From positions 1-6,676 of the forward strand of contig CAKTFF010000116.1 of NCBI GenBank assembly GCA_934553185.1: a DNA stretch of 6,676 nucleotides, written 5' to 3'. The notes below the pieces were generated by a model that worked only from the letters and a program-made list of their open reading frames with translations, was not told the DNA's origin and ran no database searches. The position numbers and the translations under genes are program-made. This DNA is from an uncultured Devosia sp. (GTDB lineage: Bacteria > Pseudomonadota > Alphaproteobacteria > Rhizobiales > Devosiaceae). This document shows, piece by piece, positions 1 to 5,994 of this stretch (positions within the stretch are counted from its first letter, which is position 1; each line of letters begins with the position of its first letter).

Positions 1-7
1 GGTGAGC

Positions 8-931
8 TCAGTCGCGCCCGGGCGATAATGTTGGGTCTGCCGGCACTACTGTTTTGCGCATGCGCTCGCGCGCCATCACCACCAGGCCGGCAGCGACGAT
101 GATGGCTGCACCAATCAGGGAAACCGGGTCGATCCAGTCGCCGAAGACCACCGCGCTCAACAGAATCGCCCAAGGTAGCGAAAAGTAGTTGAACGGCTGC
201 ACAGTGCTGGCCGGCGCCATCGATAGGGCGAAGATCATCAGCCCATGGCCAAGGCAGGTGGTGACCACGATGGCCAAAAGCAGCGCCACATCGGGCCACG
301 CCATTGGCTGCCAGTGAAACACACCTACGGCGCTGGACAGCAGCAGGCCCATGATCCCGGTATAGACCATGGTGGTGGCGGCGCTGTCTTGCCCGCTGAC
401 GCGACGGGTAATGACGATGTAGATCGAGTATAGCACCGCTGACAGCAGGGCGAACAAAACGCCCCACCCAAGTTCCAGCCCACCCGGACGCACGATCACC
501 AACGCGCCAAGAAAGCCGAGCCCGACGGCCACAAGGCGGAACACGCCGACCTTTTCTCCAAGGATTGGGATAGCGAACAGGGTGACCAGAAGCGGATAAA
601 CCAGCGAAATGGCCTGTAATTCGCCCAGCGGCACGCTCTGCAAGGCCAAGGCGAAGCACCAGATTTCGATGATCAAAAGGGAGCCGCGCGCAACCTGCCA
701 TAAGGGTGCACGGGATCGCAGCGCCTGCCGCAACGGGGCTTGCCGCATTACCAGAACTAGGGAAAGCAGGGCAAAGCCCCAGTAGCGCATCATCGTCACC
801 TGGAACGGCGAATAGGTCTGCACCAGGATTTTGCTCATGGCGTCCTGCACACCGAAGATCGCGATCGTCAGAATAGTCAAAACGATGGCGCGCCCGACAT
901 TGTCGGCGCGTGTTGGGGCTGGCGAGAACAT
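8..931 (-). CDS. EamA/DMT-family ten-helix membrane transporter
   Basis: Inner-membrane permease of the drug/metabolite transporter superfamily, about 307 residues, substrate unknown. The protein is almost entirely hydrophobic helices separated by short charged turns, and it shows the two tandem EamA repeats of the family. The first repeat runs from FGVQDAMSKILVQTYSPF through LVYPLLVTLFAIPILGEKVG to GFLGALVIVRPG; the second runs from LGWGVLFALLSAVLYSIYIV to the FNYFSLPWAILLSAVVFGDW and GAAIIVAAGLVV segments. The 'P..a.l..aiPilGEk' and 'P..A.Lls.vvFGdw' helix pairs are typical of EamA. The ATG at 931-929 is preferred because it leads directly into a short cytoplasmic tail and helix 1; a TTG at 964-962 would add 11 residues. 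Neither start has a clear Shine-Dalgarno, so the start is uncertain. The gene is divergent from the SDR-uvrC operon. Family assignment is firm; substrate cannot be read from sequence. Confidence 0.9.
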   Translation of the reverse strand: MFSPAPTRADNVGRAIVLTILTIAIFGVQDAMSKILVQTYSPFQVTMMRYWGFALLSLVLVMRQAPLRQALRSRAPLWQVARGSLLIIEIWCFALALQSVPLGELQAISLVYPLLVTLFAIPILGEKVGVFRLVAVGLGFLGALVIVRPGGLELGWGVLFALLSAVLYSIYIVITRRVSGQDSAATTMVYTGIMGLLLSSAVGVFHWQPMAWPDVALLLAIVVTTCLGHGLMIFALSMAPASTVQPFNYFSLPWAILLSAVVFGDWIDPVSLIGAAIIVAAGLVVMARERMRKTVVPADPTLSPGRD

Positions 932-964
932 GGAGCGGGCAATCAGCAAGAGGGAAACCGTCAA

Positions 965-974
965 GCGCTAGCGC
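965..974. repeat. 10-bp perfect palindrome in the divergent intergenic gap
   Basis: GCGCTAGCGC reads the same on both strands and sits in the short gap between the divergent transporter and SDR genes. It could be a regulator site, but a short GC-rich palindrome of this kind also arises by chance; no second copy is present nearby. Confidence 0.2.
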
Positions 975-1021
975 AAACACCAAGGACTGACCAGATGGCT
1001 TGTTCGAGCGCGGGCGCGGCA

Positions 1022-1051
1022 TTGAAGAAAACAGGCAAAGCGGCCTATGGT
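1022..1051 (+). promoter_or_regulatory. Possible sigma-70-type promoter for the SDR-uvrC operon
   Basis: TTGAAG (1022-1027) and TATGGT (1046-1051) are separated by 18 bases. Transcription from it would begin near 1058, leaving about 20 bases before the ATG at 1080. This supports 1080 rather than 1047 as the SDR start, because 1047 would lie inside the -10 box. The match is moderate and unproven. Confidence 0.25.
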
Positions 1052-1079
1052 CCGCCACCGCTTCAGCAAGCATCCACTC

Positions 1080-1859
1080 ATGGCGAATCGCACCACAACA
1101 CTGCCTGTTTCCACCGCCCTCGTGACAGGCGCGGGAGACCGTATCGGCGCCGCTATTGCCCAGGCGCTGGCAGAGGCGGGTTACGCGGTGGTGATCCACT
1201 TCCGTGGCAATGCCGAGGGTGCCCGCGCCACCCGCGACCAAATTCGGCGAGCCGGCGGCAAGGCGGAGATCATCACAGCAGACTTGGTTGATCGCGCAGC
1301 CCGCGCCCGGCTGATCGCTGACGCCGCTGCCCTGTTCGGGCCACTTTCGGTGCTGGTCAACAATGCCTCGCTGTTTAATCCCGACAGCGCGTTTGATGTG
1401 GATGAAGGCGACTGGGACGACCATTTCGCTATCCACGCGGAAGCTCCGGTGTTTCTGTCGCGCGACTTTGCCGCGCAGCTGCCCCAGGGCGTGGCGGGCA
1501 ATATCGTCAACATCATTGACGAGCGGGTGCTCCACCTGTCTCCCGCCTATTTCAGCTATATGCTGTCCAAATCCGTGCTGTGGACCGCGACCCGCACCAT
1601 GGCGCAGACCTTTGCACCAGCCATTCGCGTCAATGCCATCGGTCCCGGGCCGGTTCTGCCCCATTCCCGCCAGGATCAGGCGACATTTGAAAAACATGTC
1701 GACGCTTTGCCGCTCCGCGACCATGCCGGGCCGGAAGCCATTGCTCAAGGCGTGCTGACTCTCCTTCATACGCCTGCCCTGACCGGCCAGATGCTGGCTC
1801 TCGATGGCGGCCAACATCTGGAATTTCCGGCGCGTCGTGCGCCGACACCACGCTCATGA
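1080..1859 (+). CDS. SDR-family pteridine reductase-like protein (FolM/PTR1 type)
   Basis: NADPH-dependent short-chain dehydrogenase, 259 residues from the ATG at 1080. The cofactor motif is TGAGDRIG (residues 16-23), the TGxxxRxG form of pteridine reductases rather than the usual TGxxxGxG; the Arg selects NADPH. ADLVD (67-71) and NNAS (94-97) follow. At the catalytic site the usual Ser is replaced by Asp147 (NIIDER), with Tyr160 and Lys164 (YxxxK). This Asp-Tyr-Lys triad with a 13-residue Asp-to-Tyr gap is what PTR1 has (Asp181/Tyr194/Lys198) and resembles E. coli FolM, so reduction of a dihydropterin is the likely reaction. [10 protein letters not shown] and [11 protein letters not shown] are the standard SDR C-terminal motifs. 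A start at 1047 would add 11 residues ahead of the fold; 1080 matches family length, although no strong ribosome site is visible at either. Its stop overlaps the uvrC start (ATGA), indicating one operon. The SDR family is certain; pterin specificity is inferred. Confidence 0.85.
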   Translation: MANRTTTLPVSTALVTGAGDRIGAAIAQALAEAGYAVVIHFRGNAEGARATRDQIRRAGGKAEIITADLVDRAARARLIADAAALFGPLSVLVNNASLFNPDSAFDVDEGDWDDHFAIHAEAPVFLSRDFAAQLPQGVAGNIVNIIDERVLHLSPAYFSYMLSKSVLWTATRTMAQTFAPAIRVNAIGPGPVLPHSRQDQATFEKHVDALPLRDHAGPEAIAQGVLTLLHTPALTGQMLALDGGQHLEFPARRAPTPRS

Positions 1860-3739
1860 CCGACGTTTCGCCTTCTCCGCCTAGCGGTCCCGATGTTATC
1901 CGAAGCTTCGTGCGCACCCTGCCCGCAGCGCCGGGCGTTTATCGCATGCTCGATGCCGCCGGCGAGGTGATGTATGTGGGCAAGGCCCGCAACCTTAAGG
2001 CGCGCGTTACCAACTATACTCGTCCCGATGGTCTCGAAGTGCGGCTCCAGCGCATGATCGCGGCGACCGTCAGCATGGAATTCGTGCGCACCGAGACCGA
2101 GTCCGAAGCGCTGCTGCTCGAAGCCAACATGATCAAGCGGCTCAAGCCGCGCTTCAACGTCCTGCTGCGGGACGACAAGAGCTTTCCCTATATCCTGATC
2201 GCCACAGATCACGAGGCGCCCGAACTCACCAAGCATCGTGGCACCCGCCGCCGGCAGGGGCACTATTTTGGCCCGTTCGCCTCGGCGACAGCGGTAGGCC
2301 GCACCATCGCCTCGCTGCAGAAAGCCTTTCTGCTGCGCAACTGCTCGGACAGCTTCTATGCCGCCCGAACGCGGCCCTGTCTGCAGCACCAGATCAAGCG
2401 CTGCGCCGGCCCATGCACGCGCGAGGTGTCGCTCGAAGCCTATGGCGAGCTGGTGGAAGATGCCCGCCAGTTTCTGTCGGGCAAGTCCAGCGCCGTGCGC
2501 AATCACCTTCAGGCCGACATGAACCAGGCGGCCGAACAGCTTGATTTCGAACGTGCCGCCCTCCTCCGCGATCGCTTGTCGGCCCTGGCGCTCGTGCAGT
2601 CGCAAGGCGATGCCACGGCGAAAACGGTAGAGGAAGCCGATGTTTTCGCCATTCACCACGAGGGCGGGCAGTTCTGCGTGCAGGTGTTCTTTTTCCGGGC
2701 CTTTCAGAACTGGGGCAATTATCCCTATCGGCCGCGTGCCGACGCTTCGCTGACCGATGCCGAAGTGCTGGAAGCGTTTATCGGCCAGTTCTATGAAAAC
2801 CGCACGCCGGCCCGGCTGGTGCTCATCAGCCATGATCTGGCCGAGCCGGACCTGATGGCAGAGGCCTTGTCCACGCGCGCTGGCCGCCGGGTCTATATCG
2901 AACTACCGCGCCGGGGCGAAAAGCGAGATCTGGTCAATCACGCCCTCAACAATGCCCGAGAGGCTTTGGGTCGCCAGCTTGCCGAAGGCGCCACCAACCG
3001 CACCCTGCTGGAAGGTGTTGCCAATTGCTTTGGTCTCGATGAACCGCCCCGCCGCATTGAAGTCTATGACAACTCGCACATTTCGGGCACCAATGCGGTG
3101 GGCGCGATGGTGGTGGCTGGCGAGGAGGGCTTTTCGAAAAAGCACTATCGCACCTTCAACATCAAGTCCGATATCTCGGCGGGCGACGACTTCGGCATGA
3201 TGCGCGAAGTGCTGACCCGCCGCTTTGCCCGGCTCGCCAGCGAAAGCGATGCCGAAGCCGACGAGGTGGAAGACACCGGCATGCCGGACTGGCCCGATGT
3301 GGTGTTCATCGACGGCGGCGCCGGACAGCTCAACGCCGTGCGCGAGGTGATCGCCGCGCTCAACCTGCCCAAGGAAGTGACCTTTATCGGCATCGCCAAG
3401 GGCGAGGAACGCGATGCGGGGCGGGAAAAGTTCTTCATGGAAGGCAAGGACGCCTTCATGCTGCCGCACCGCGATCCGGTGCTGTATTACGTTCAGCGCC
3501 TGCGCGACGAGGCGCACCGCTTTGCCATCGGCACCCATCGCGCCAAGCGCAAGAAGGACCAGGTCCGCAATCCGCTCGACGAGATCGAGGGCATTGGCCC
3601 TACGCGCAAGCGGGCGCTGCTCAACCATTTCGGGTCCGCCAAGGCGGTGAGCCGCGCTTCGCTCATCGACCTGCAATCGGTGCCCACCATCTCCCGCGCG
3701 ACGGCTCAGTTGGTTTACGATCACTTCAACCGCGGCTGA
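1856..3739 (+). CDS. uvrC: UvrABC excinuclease subunit C
   Basis: Dual-incision nuclease of nucleotide excision repair, 627 residues, the usual length. It joins the UvrB-DNA complex and cuts 3' and then 5' of the lesion. The N-terminal GIY-YIG nuclease (about 18-100) shows GVY (27-29) with catalytic-type Tyr29, [13 protein letters not shown] (39-51), and a probable metal Glu at 89 in LLLEANMIK. Four cysteines, C163, C175, C183 and C187, have 12-8-4 spacing, matching the conserved UvrC cluster reported to bind 4Fe-4S. A UVR UvrB-binding helix pair lies at about 205-243 ([12 protein letters not shown]). The RNase H-like 5' nuclease has Asp405 ([10 protein letters not shown]), Asp486 (FIDGGAGQL) and His554 (RDEAHRFA), the expected D-D-H triad. 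Tandem helix-hairpin-helix motifs end the protein ([13 protein letters not shown], about 577-627). The start overlaps the SDR stop by ATGA with no Shine-Dalgarno, so translation is probably coupled. All key residues are intact. Confidence 0.98.
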   Translation: MTDVSPSPPSGPDVIRSFVRTLPAAPGVYRMLDAAGEVMYVGKARNLKARVTNYTRPDGLEVRLQRMIAATVSMEFVRTETESEALLLEANMIKRLKPRFNVLLRDDKSFPYILIATDHEAPELTKHRGTRRRQGHYFGPFASATAVGRTIASLQKAFLLRNCSDSFYAARTRPCLQHQIKRCAGPCTREVSLEAYGELVEDARQFLSGKSSAVRNHLQADMNQAAEQLDFERAALLRDRLSALALVQSQGDATAKTVEEADVFAIHHEGGQFCVQVFFFRAFQNWGNYPYRPRADASLTDAEVLEAFIGQFYENRTPARLVLISHDLAEPDLMAEALSTRAGRRVYIELPRRGEKRDLVNHALNNAREALGRQLAEGATNRTLLEGVANCFGLDEPPRRIEVYDNSHISGTNAVGAMVVAGEEGFSKKHYRTFNIKSDISAGDDFGMMREVLTRRFARLASESDAEADEVEDTGMPDWPDVVFIDGGAGQLNAVREVIAALNLPKEVTFIGIAKGEERDAGREKFFMEGKDAFMLPHRDPVLYYVQRLRDEAHRFAIGTHRAKRKKDQVRNPLDEIEGIGPTRKRALLNHFGSAKAVSRASLIDLQSVPTISRATAQLVYDHFNRG

Positions 3740-3803
3740 CCAAACATTTTGCCCGAGGCTTTGTCGAACGGTTGTCGCGTTGCTCGTCGAGGGTATGGAA
3801 GCC

Positions 3804-3809
3804 AAGGAG
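3804..3809 (+). promoter_or_regulatory. Ribosome binding site of the YCII gene
   Basis: AAGGAG, seven bases before the ATG at 3817, is the best Shine-Dalgarno in the window. It fixes the start at 3817 and rules out the in-frame alternative at 3772. Confidence 0.85.
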
Positions 3810-3816
3810 TGCCCCA

Positions 3817-4170
3817 ATGAAATTCATCACGTTCGTTACCACCACCAACGGCGCCGAAGCCGGCGCGCCGCCACCTGCCCTCATGCAGGCTCTCGCTGAA
3901 CTGGGCGCTCAAGCGGGCATCAGCCTGCTGGAAACCGGCGGCATGTCCGACACGGGCAAGGTCCATGTGCGCGGCAGGCAGGTCATCGTCGACGGGCCAT
4001 TCGCCGAAACAAAGGAACTGGTGGGCGGTTACGGCATCTACGAACTGGCCTCGCAAGAAGAGATCATCGACTGGGCGCAGCGTTTCGCAGAGGTACACCG
4101 CCAGCACTGGCCGGCATGGGAAGGCGAGATCGTCATTCAGCAGCTGCATAACTTCAGCATGCCGGGCTGA
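3817..4170 (+). CDS. YCII-related (DGPF-domain) protein
   Basis: Small cytoplasmic protein, 117 residues, of the YCII-like ferredoxin-fold family. The core signature is VDGPFAETKELVGGYGIYE (about 58-76): Asp59-Gly-Pro-Phe followed by Glu-Thr-Lys-Glu and the Gly-Gly-Tyr strand, which defines the DGPF/YCII group. The N terminus MKFITFVTTT is the first strand and the C-terminal EIVIQQL the last. Biochemical function is mostly unknown for this group; some members are encoded next to extracytoplasmic-function sigma factors, but none is seen here, so this is an orphan copy. It lies 77 bases after uvrC, with no clear terminator between them, so it may be read from the uvrC promoter or have its own. 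A large inverted repeat with a T-run begins about 50 bases after its stop and probably ends its transcript. Confidence 0.9.
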   Translation: MKFITFVTTTNGAEAGAPPPALMQALAELGAQAGISLLETGGMSDTGKVHVRGRQVIVDGPFAETKELVGGYGIYELASQEEIIDWAQRFAEVHRQHWPAWEGEIVIQQLHNFSMPG

Positions 4171-4220
4171 CCAGCAGACAAGCGCAAGCGCCGCCTGTTT
4201 TGCGGATGTCGTGTCGTGGA

Positions 4221-4294
4221 CGGGCCCCGAGGCGACAACCGCCCCTGAGTAAGCATTTTAGTGAGACGACCATCGCCTCGGGGCACCGGTTTTT
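4221..4294 (+). terminator. Long inverted repeat with T-run, likely terminator after the YCII gene
   Basis: GCCCCGAGGCGA (4224-4235) is perfectly complementary to TCGCCTCGGGGC (4273-4284). Three further pairs (CGG 4221-4223 with CCG 4286-4288) extend it past one bulged A, giving a 15-bp GC-rich stem. The T-run 4290-4294 follows almost at once, as in an intrinsic terminator. The loop is about 37 bases, unusually large for a simple terminator, so the element could also be a switchable or structured RNA. Confidence 0.5.
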
Positions 4295-4311
4295 GGAGCA
4301 GATCGGAATCG

Positions 4312-4423
4312 CGCACACATGGTCGCTCGCCAGTGTGCGGCCGGTCTCGAACCTGCGCGGCAGGCAAACACCACGCCCGGCTCACCCCGCCACTGTTCGC
4401 CTGCAGGCCGCCCGACGGGGTGA
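4312..4423 (+). other. Candidate structured RNA: three abutting stems
   Basis: Three stems follow one another with no unpaired base between them. Stem A pairs CGCACAC-TGG (4312-4322, bulged A4319) with CCAGTGTGCG (4330-4339). Stem B pairs GCCGG (4340-4344) with CCGGC (4377-4381) and encloses a small hairpin CCTGC/GCAGG (4352-4364). Stem C pairs TCACCCCG (4382-4389) with CGGGGTGA (4416-4423) and encloses GCC-TGCA-GGC (4399-4408). In addition, GGCAGGC (4359-4365) could pair with GTCTGCC (4431-4437), competing with the small hairpin. The segment CCCCGCCACTGT (4385-4396) recalls a conserved cobalamin-riboswitch stretch, but the rest of that consensus is not found. Its orientation, function and even transcription are unproven. 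Confidence 0.25.
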
Positions 4424-4464
4424 TGCGGTAAGTCTGCCATGATTGGCCCGGGCGGGGATAAGTC

Positions 4465-4548
4465 ATGAGCCGCAAGAGCGCGATCGCGGAGGCATCCAAA
4501 AAGTCGGAGTCGACAAGCCCGAGCGGCGAGGCTAGTGTTTCGGCATGA
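4465..4548 (+). CDS. Possible small ORF, 27 residues, upstream of the aroG leader peptide
   Basis: An ATG at 4465 preceded by purine-rich GGCGGGGA (4451-4458) opens a 27-codon frame. The product would be hydrophilic and rich in Ser, Ala, Glu and Lys, beginning MSRKSAIAEASKK, with no recognised domain. Its stop TGA (4546-4548) overlaps the ATG of the aromatic leader peptide in the ATGA arrangement seen twice elsewhere in this window. This could couple translation of the two, which would matter because the leader peptide's own ribosome site is poor. The overlap may be chance, and the ORF is short enough to be random. Confidence 0.22.
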   Translation: MSRKSAIAEASKKSESTSPSGEASVSA

Positions 4549-4625
4549 TCCGCTCCGCCGCGACCTTTTCGTTTTGGTATTTTAGCTATCCGCTCCCGGC
4601 GGAGGCTAGCGCGCGCTTGATCTGA
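4545..4625 (+). CDS. aroG leader peptide rich in Phe, Trp and Tyr
   Basis: A 26-codon ORF starting ATG ATC CGC and ending at TGA 4623-4625. Residues 8-15 are F-S-F-W-Y-F-S-Y: codons TTT 4566, TTT 4572, TGG 4575, TAT 4578, TTT 4581 and TAT 4587. The peptide therefore holds three Phe, two Tyr and one Trp codon in eight positions, followed by Pro-Leu-Pro. It lies 86 bases before aroG, whose product starts synthesis of exactly these three amino acids. The codons lie in the loop of a perfect 8-bp hairpin, and an intrinsic terminator follows. An in-frame TAG at 4533-4535 makes 4545 the only possible start. GAGG at 4528-4531 is a distant Shine-Dalgarno (13 bases), so initiation may be weak or coupled to the ORF upstream. 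The peptide itself probably has no function beyond ribosome stalling. Function is inferred from sequence arrangement. Confidence 0.85.
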   Translation: MIRSAATFSFWYFSYPLPAEASARLI

Positions 4626-4681
4626 TCACCCGATTACATCCCAAGCCCAAGCCCCCGCCGCCCATCCGAGGCGGCTTTTTT
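4553..4681 (+). promoter_or_regulatory. Ribosome-mediated transcription attenuator of aroG
   Basis: Mutually exclusive pairings can be drawn by hand. Segment 1, CTCCGCCG (4553-4560), is fully complementary to segment 2, CGGCGGAG (4597-4604). Segment 2 can alternatively pair with segment 3: CGGCGG (4597-4602) with CCGCCG (4655-4660), plus GG (4604-4605) with CC (4653-4654) past a bulged A. Segment 3 includes part of the 5' arm of the terminator (4657-4662). A ribosome stalled on Phe/Trp/Tyr codons between 4566 and 4583 would cover segment 1 and leave segment 2 free to form the antiterminator. Free movement through the leader would let 1:2 and the terminator form. Stalling at the last Tyr codon (4587) might already cover part of segment 2, so the earlier codons should matter most. 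Confidence 0.82.
4657..4681 (+). terminator. Intrinsic terminator (attenuator stem) before aroG
   Basis: GCCGCC (4657-4662) and GGCGGC (4670-4675) form a perfect 6-bp GC stem with loop CATCCGA, followed directly by six Ts (4676-4681). It lies 30 bases before the aroG ATG and downstream of the leader ORF, which is the position of an attenuator rather than of an upstream gene's terminator. Confidence 0.9.
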
Positions 4682-4700
4682 GTGGCCCCTCGCAACTCAC

Positions 4701-4704
4701 GAGG
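4701..4704 (+). promoter_or_regulatory. Ribosome binding site of aroG
   Basis: GAGG seven bases before ATG 4712 selects this start. The in-frame GTG at 4682 directly abuts the terminator T-run and has no ribosome site of its own. Confidence 0.7.
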
Positions 4705-4711
4705 TTCCACC

Positions 4712-5785
4712 ATGCTCAAATCCACCGACGACCTGCGCATCACCGAAATCAAGCCGCTGGCGACCCCGATCGAGGTCATGCGCCAGCATCCGCGCACTGA
4801 CGCCGCGACCCGGACTGTGCTGAGCGCCCGGCATGCCTTTCACAACATCCTCCAGGGCAGCGATGATCGTCTCGCCGTGGTGGTGGGCCCCTGCTCCATC
4901 CACGATCCGGCAGCGGCCATCGACTATGCCCGCCGCCTCGTGCCGCTGCGTGAGCGGTTGGGCGACCGGCTCGAAATCATCATGCGGGTTTATTTCGAGA
5001 AGCCACGCACAACCGTGGGCTGGAAGGGCCTGATCAACGACCCAGACCTTGATGGGAGTTTCCGCATCGACCGAGGCCTGCATACCGCGCGATCGCTGCT
5101 GCTCGACATCGCCAATCTGGGCCTGCCCGCAGCCTGCGAATTTCTCGACATGACCACGCCGCAATATATTGCCGATCTGGTGAGCTGGGCGGCCATCGGC
5201 GCACGCACCACCGAATCGCAGATCCATCGCGAGCTCGCCTCGGGACTCTCCTGCCCGGTGGGCTTCAAGAACGGCACGGACGGCAATGTGCGGATCGCGC
5301 TGGACGCCGTGCAGTCCGCCAGCCAGCCGCACCACTTCCTGGCTGTCACCAAGGACGGTCGCTCCGCCATTGCCGCAACCACCGGCAACGAGGACTGCCA
5401 CATCATTCTGCGCGGCGGCAAGGCGCCCAACTTCGATGCGGCCAGCGTCGCCGCAGCTGCGGCCGCCAGCGAAAACGCGGGGCTGCGCGCTGCCATCATG
5501 ATCGACGCCAGCCACGCCAATTCAAGCAAGAAGCCGGAGAACCAGCCGGCCGTGCTCGCCGATATCGGCGCTCAAGTTGGGGGCGGCGACCGCCGGATCA
5601 TCGGCGTCATGGTGGAATCCAATCTCGTTGCCGGCCGGCAGGACCTCGTGGCGGGACAGGCTCTGACCTATGGGCAGTCGATCACCGATGGCTGCATCGA
5701 TTGGCCGACAACGGTGACGGCGCTGGAGGCGCTGGCTGAGTCGGTGACGCAGCGGCGGGCGGCGACCAACCAGCAAGTGGCTTGA
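4712..5785 (+). CDS. aroG: 3-deoxy-7-phosphoheptulonate (DAHP) synthase, type I AroG-like
   Basis: Cytoplasmic enzyme that condenses phosphoenolpyruvate with erythrose 4-phosphate, the first step of the shikimate pathway to Phe, Tyr and Trp. It has 357 residues and is nearly collinear with E. coli AroG. Metal ligands Cys61 (GPCSIHD), His268 (MIDASHANSSK), Glu302 (GVMVESNL) and Asp326 (SITDGCI) fall at the E. coli numbers. So do substrate residues Arg92 and Lys97 (MRVYFEKPRTTVGWKG), Arg165 (GARTTESQ), Lys186 (GFKNGTDG) and Arg234 (ILRGGK). Residues around the AroG feedback site are largely kept (Asp146, Met147, Pro150, Gln151, Leu175, Leu179, Ser180, Phe209), but position 211 is Ala where AroG has Ser. 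Inhibition by an aromatic amino acid is therefore likely, though which one is unclear. Many alphaproteobacteria use the unrelated type II DAHP synthase, so this may be an additional or acquired isozyme. Expression is probably set by the attenuator just upstream. Confidence 0.96.
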   Translation: MLKSTDDLRITEIKPLATPIEVMRQHPRTDAATRTVLSARHAFHNILQGSDDRLAVVVGPCSIHDPAAAIDYARRLVPLRERLGDRLEIIMRVYFEKPRTTVGWKGLINDPDLDGSFRIDRGLHTARSLLLDIANLGLPAACEFLDMTTPQYIADLVSWAAIGARTTESQIHRELASGLSCPVGFKNGTDGNVRIALDAVQSASQPHHFLAVTKDGRSAIAATTGNEDCHIILRGGKAPNFDAASVAAAAAASENAGLRAAIMIDASHANSSKKPENQPAVLADIGAQVGGGDRRIIGVMVESNLVAGRQDLVAGQALTYGQSITDGCIDWPTTVTALEALAESVTQRRAATNQQVA

Positions 5786-5819
5786 GCCTGTATCCTGCAG
5801 CGCCCACCCACCGTCGCTT

Positions 5820-5840
5820 CCCTCGGGCTTGACCCGAGGG
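5820..5840. repeat. REP-like palindrome, copy A
   Basis: CCCTCGGG (5820-5827), loop CTTGA, CCCGAGGG (5833-5840): a perfect 8-bp stem 35 bases after the aroG stop, followed by TCTCTCTT. I recall the 'CTCGGGCTTGACCCGAG' type of palindrome as common in intergenic DNA of alphaproteobacteria. It may protect or end the aroG message, though no true T-run is present. Confidence 0.7.
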
Positions 5841-5870
5841 TCTCTCTTCATCTGGCACAAGCGGCAACTG

Positions 5871-5893
5871 GCCCTCGGATCAAGTCCGAGGGC
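5871..5893. repeat. REP-like palindrome, copy B, inverted relative to A
   Basis: GCCCTCGGA (5871-5879), loop TCAAG, TCCGAGGGC (5885-5893): a 9-bp perfect stem. Its loop is the reverse complement of copy A's loop, so the two are inverted copies. They differ by one base in each arm, and the two changes are complementary (G-C replaced by A-T), so the stem is kept. An outer stem ACTG (5867-5870) with CAGT (5899-5902) can extend it past unpaired bases. Together the pair forms a BIME-like unit about 75 bases long. Confidence 0.7.
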
Positions 5894-5965
5894 AGCGCCA
5901 GTGATTTGCCGAAGACAAGAGACAAGTCAGGTGGTGTGGGAGCATACGCTTCGCAACAACGCGTC

Positions 5966-5994
5966 TTGACCCTCCGACGTCCTTCCTGTTCTGT
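5966..5994 (+). promoter_or_regulatory. Possible promoter for pgsA
   Basis: TTGACC (5966-5971) is a good -35 element. Seventeen bases later lies TTCTGT (5989-5994), a poor -10. If used, transcription would begin at or very near the pgsA ATG at 6001, giving an almost leaderless message, which fits the absence of a Shine-Dalgarno before 6001. Confidence 0.25.

Noticed and set aside
959..964. TTGACG on the minus strand as a -35 element of the transporter promoter
   Set aside because: No acceptable -10 is found 16-18 bases downstream, and the hexamer overlaps the alternative TTG start.
1047..1079. Upstream start for the SDR
   Set aside because: It would add 11 residues before the nucleotide-binding strand and would lie within a possible -10 box; not fully excluded.
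1766..2833. Long minus-strand open frame of 355 codons opposite uvrC
   Set aside because: It lies antisense to a fully conserved uvrC and shows no recognisable domain; long antisense frames are common in GC-rich coding DNA.
3772..3816. Upstream start for the YCII protein
   Set aside because: The added residues precede the first beta strand, and AAGGAG at 3804-3809 points clearly to 3817.
2903..3817. Minus-strand open frame of 304 codons opposite the end of uvrC
   Set aside because: Same reason: a composition-driven shadow of uvrC with no family motifs.
4375..4440. Cobalamin riboswitch
   Set aside because: CCCCGCCACTGT resembles a conserved segment, but the GAA/GGTG core is missing and the candidate B12 box matches only about 10 of 17 positions by my alignment. 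The downstream gene is not B12-related. A covariance-model scan is still worthwhile.
4137..4499. Minus-strand 120-codon frame across the intergenic region
   Set aside because: It has no recognisable motif, is rich in Arg/Pro/Gly/Ser as expected from structured GC-rich DNA, overlaps the YCII end and spans the inverted repeats.
4682..4711. GTG at 4682 as the aroG start
   Set aside because: It directly abuts the terminator T-run with no ribosome site, whereas ATG 4712 has GAGG at proper spacing and gives residue numbers matching E. coli AroG.
4697..5515. Minus-strand open frame of 272 codons opposite aroG
   Set aside because: Antisense to a DAHP synthase with every catalytic residue intact; no domain recognised.
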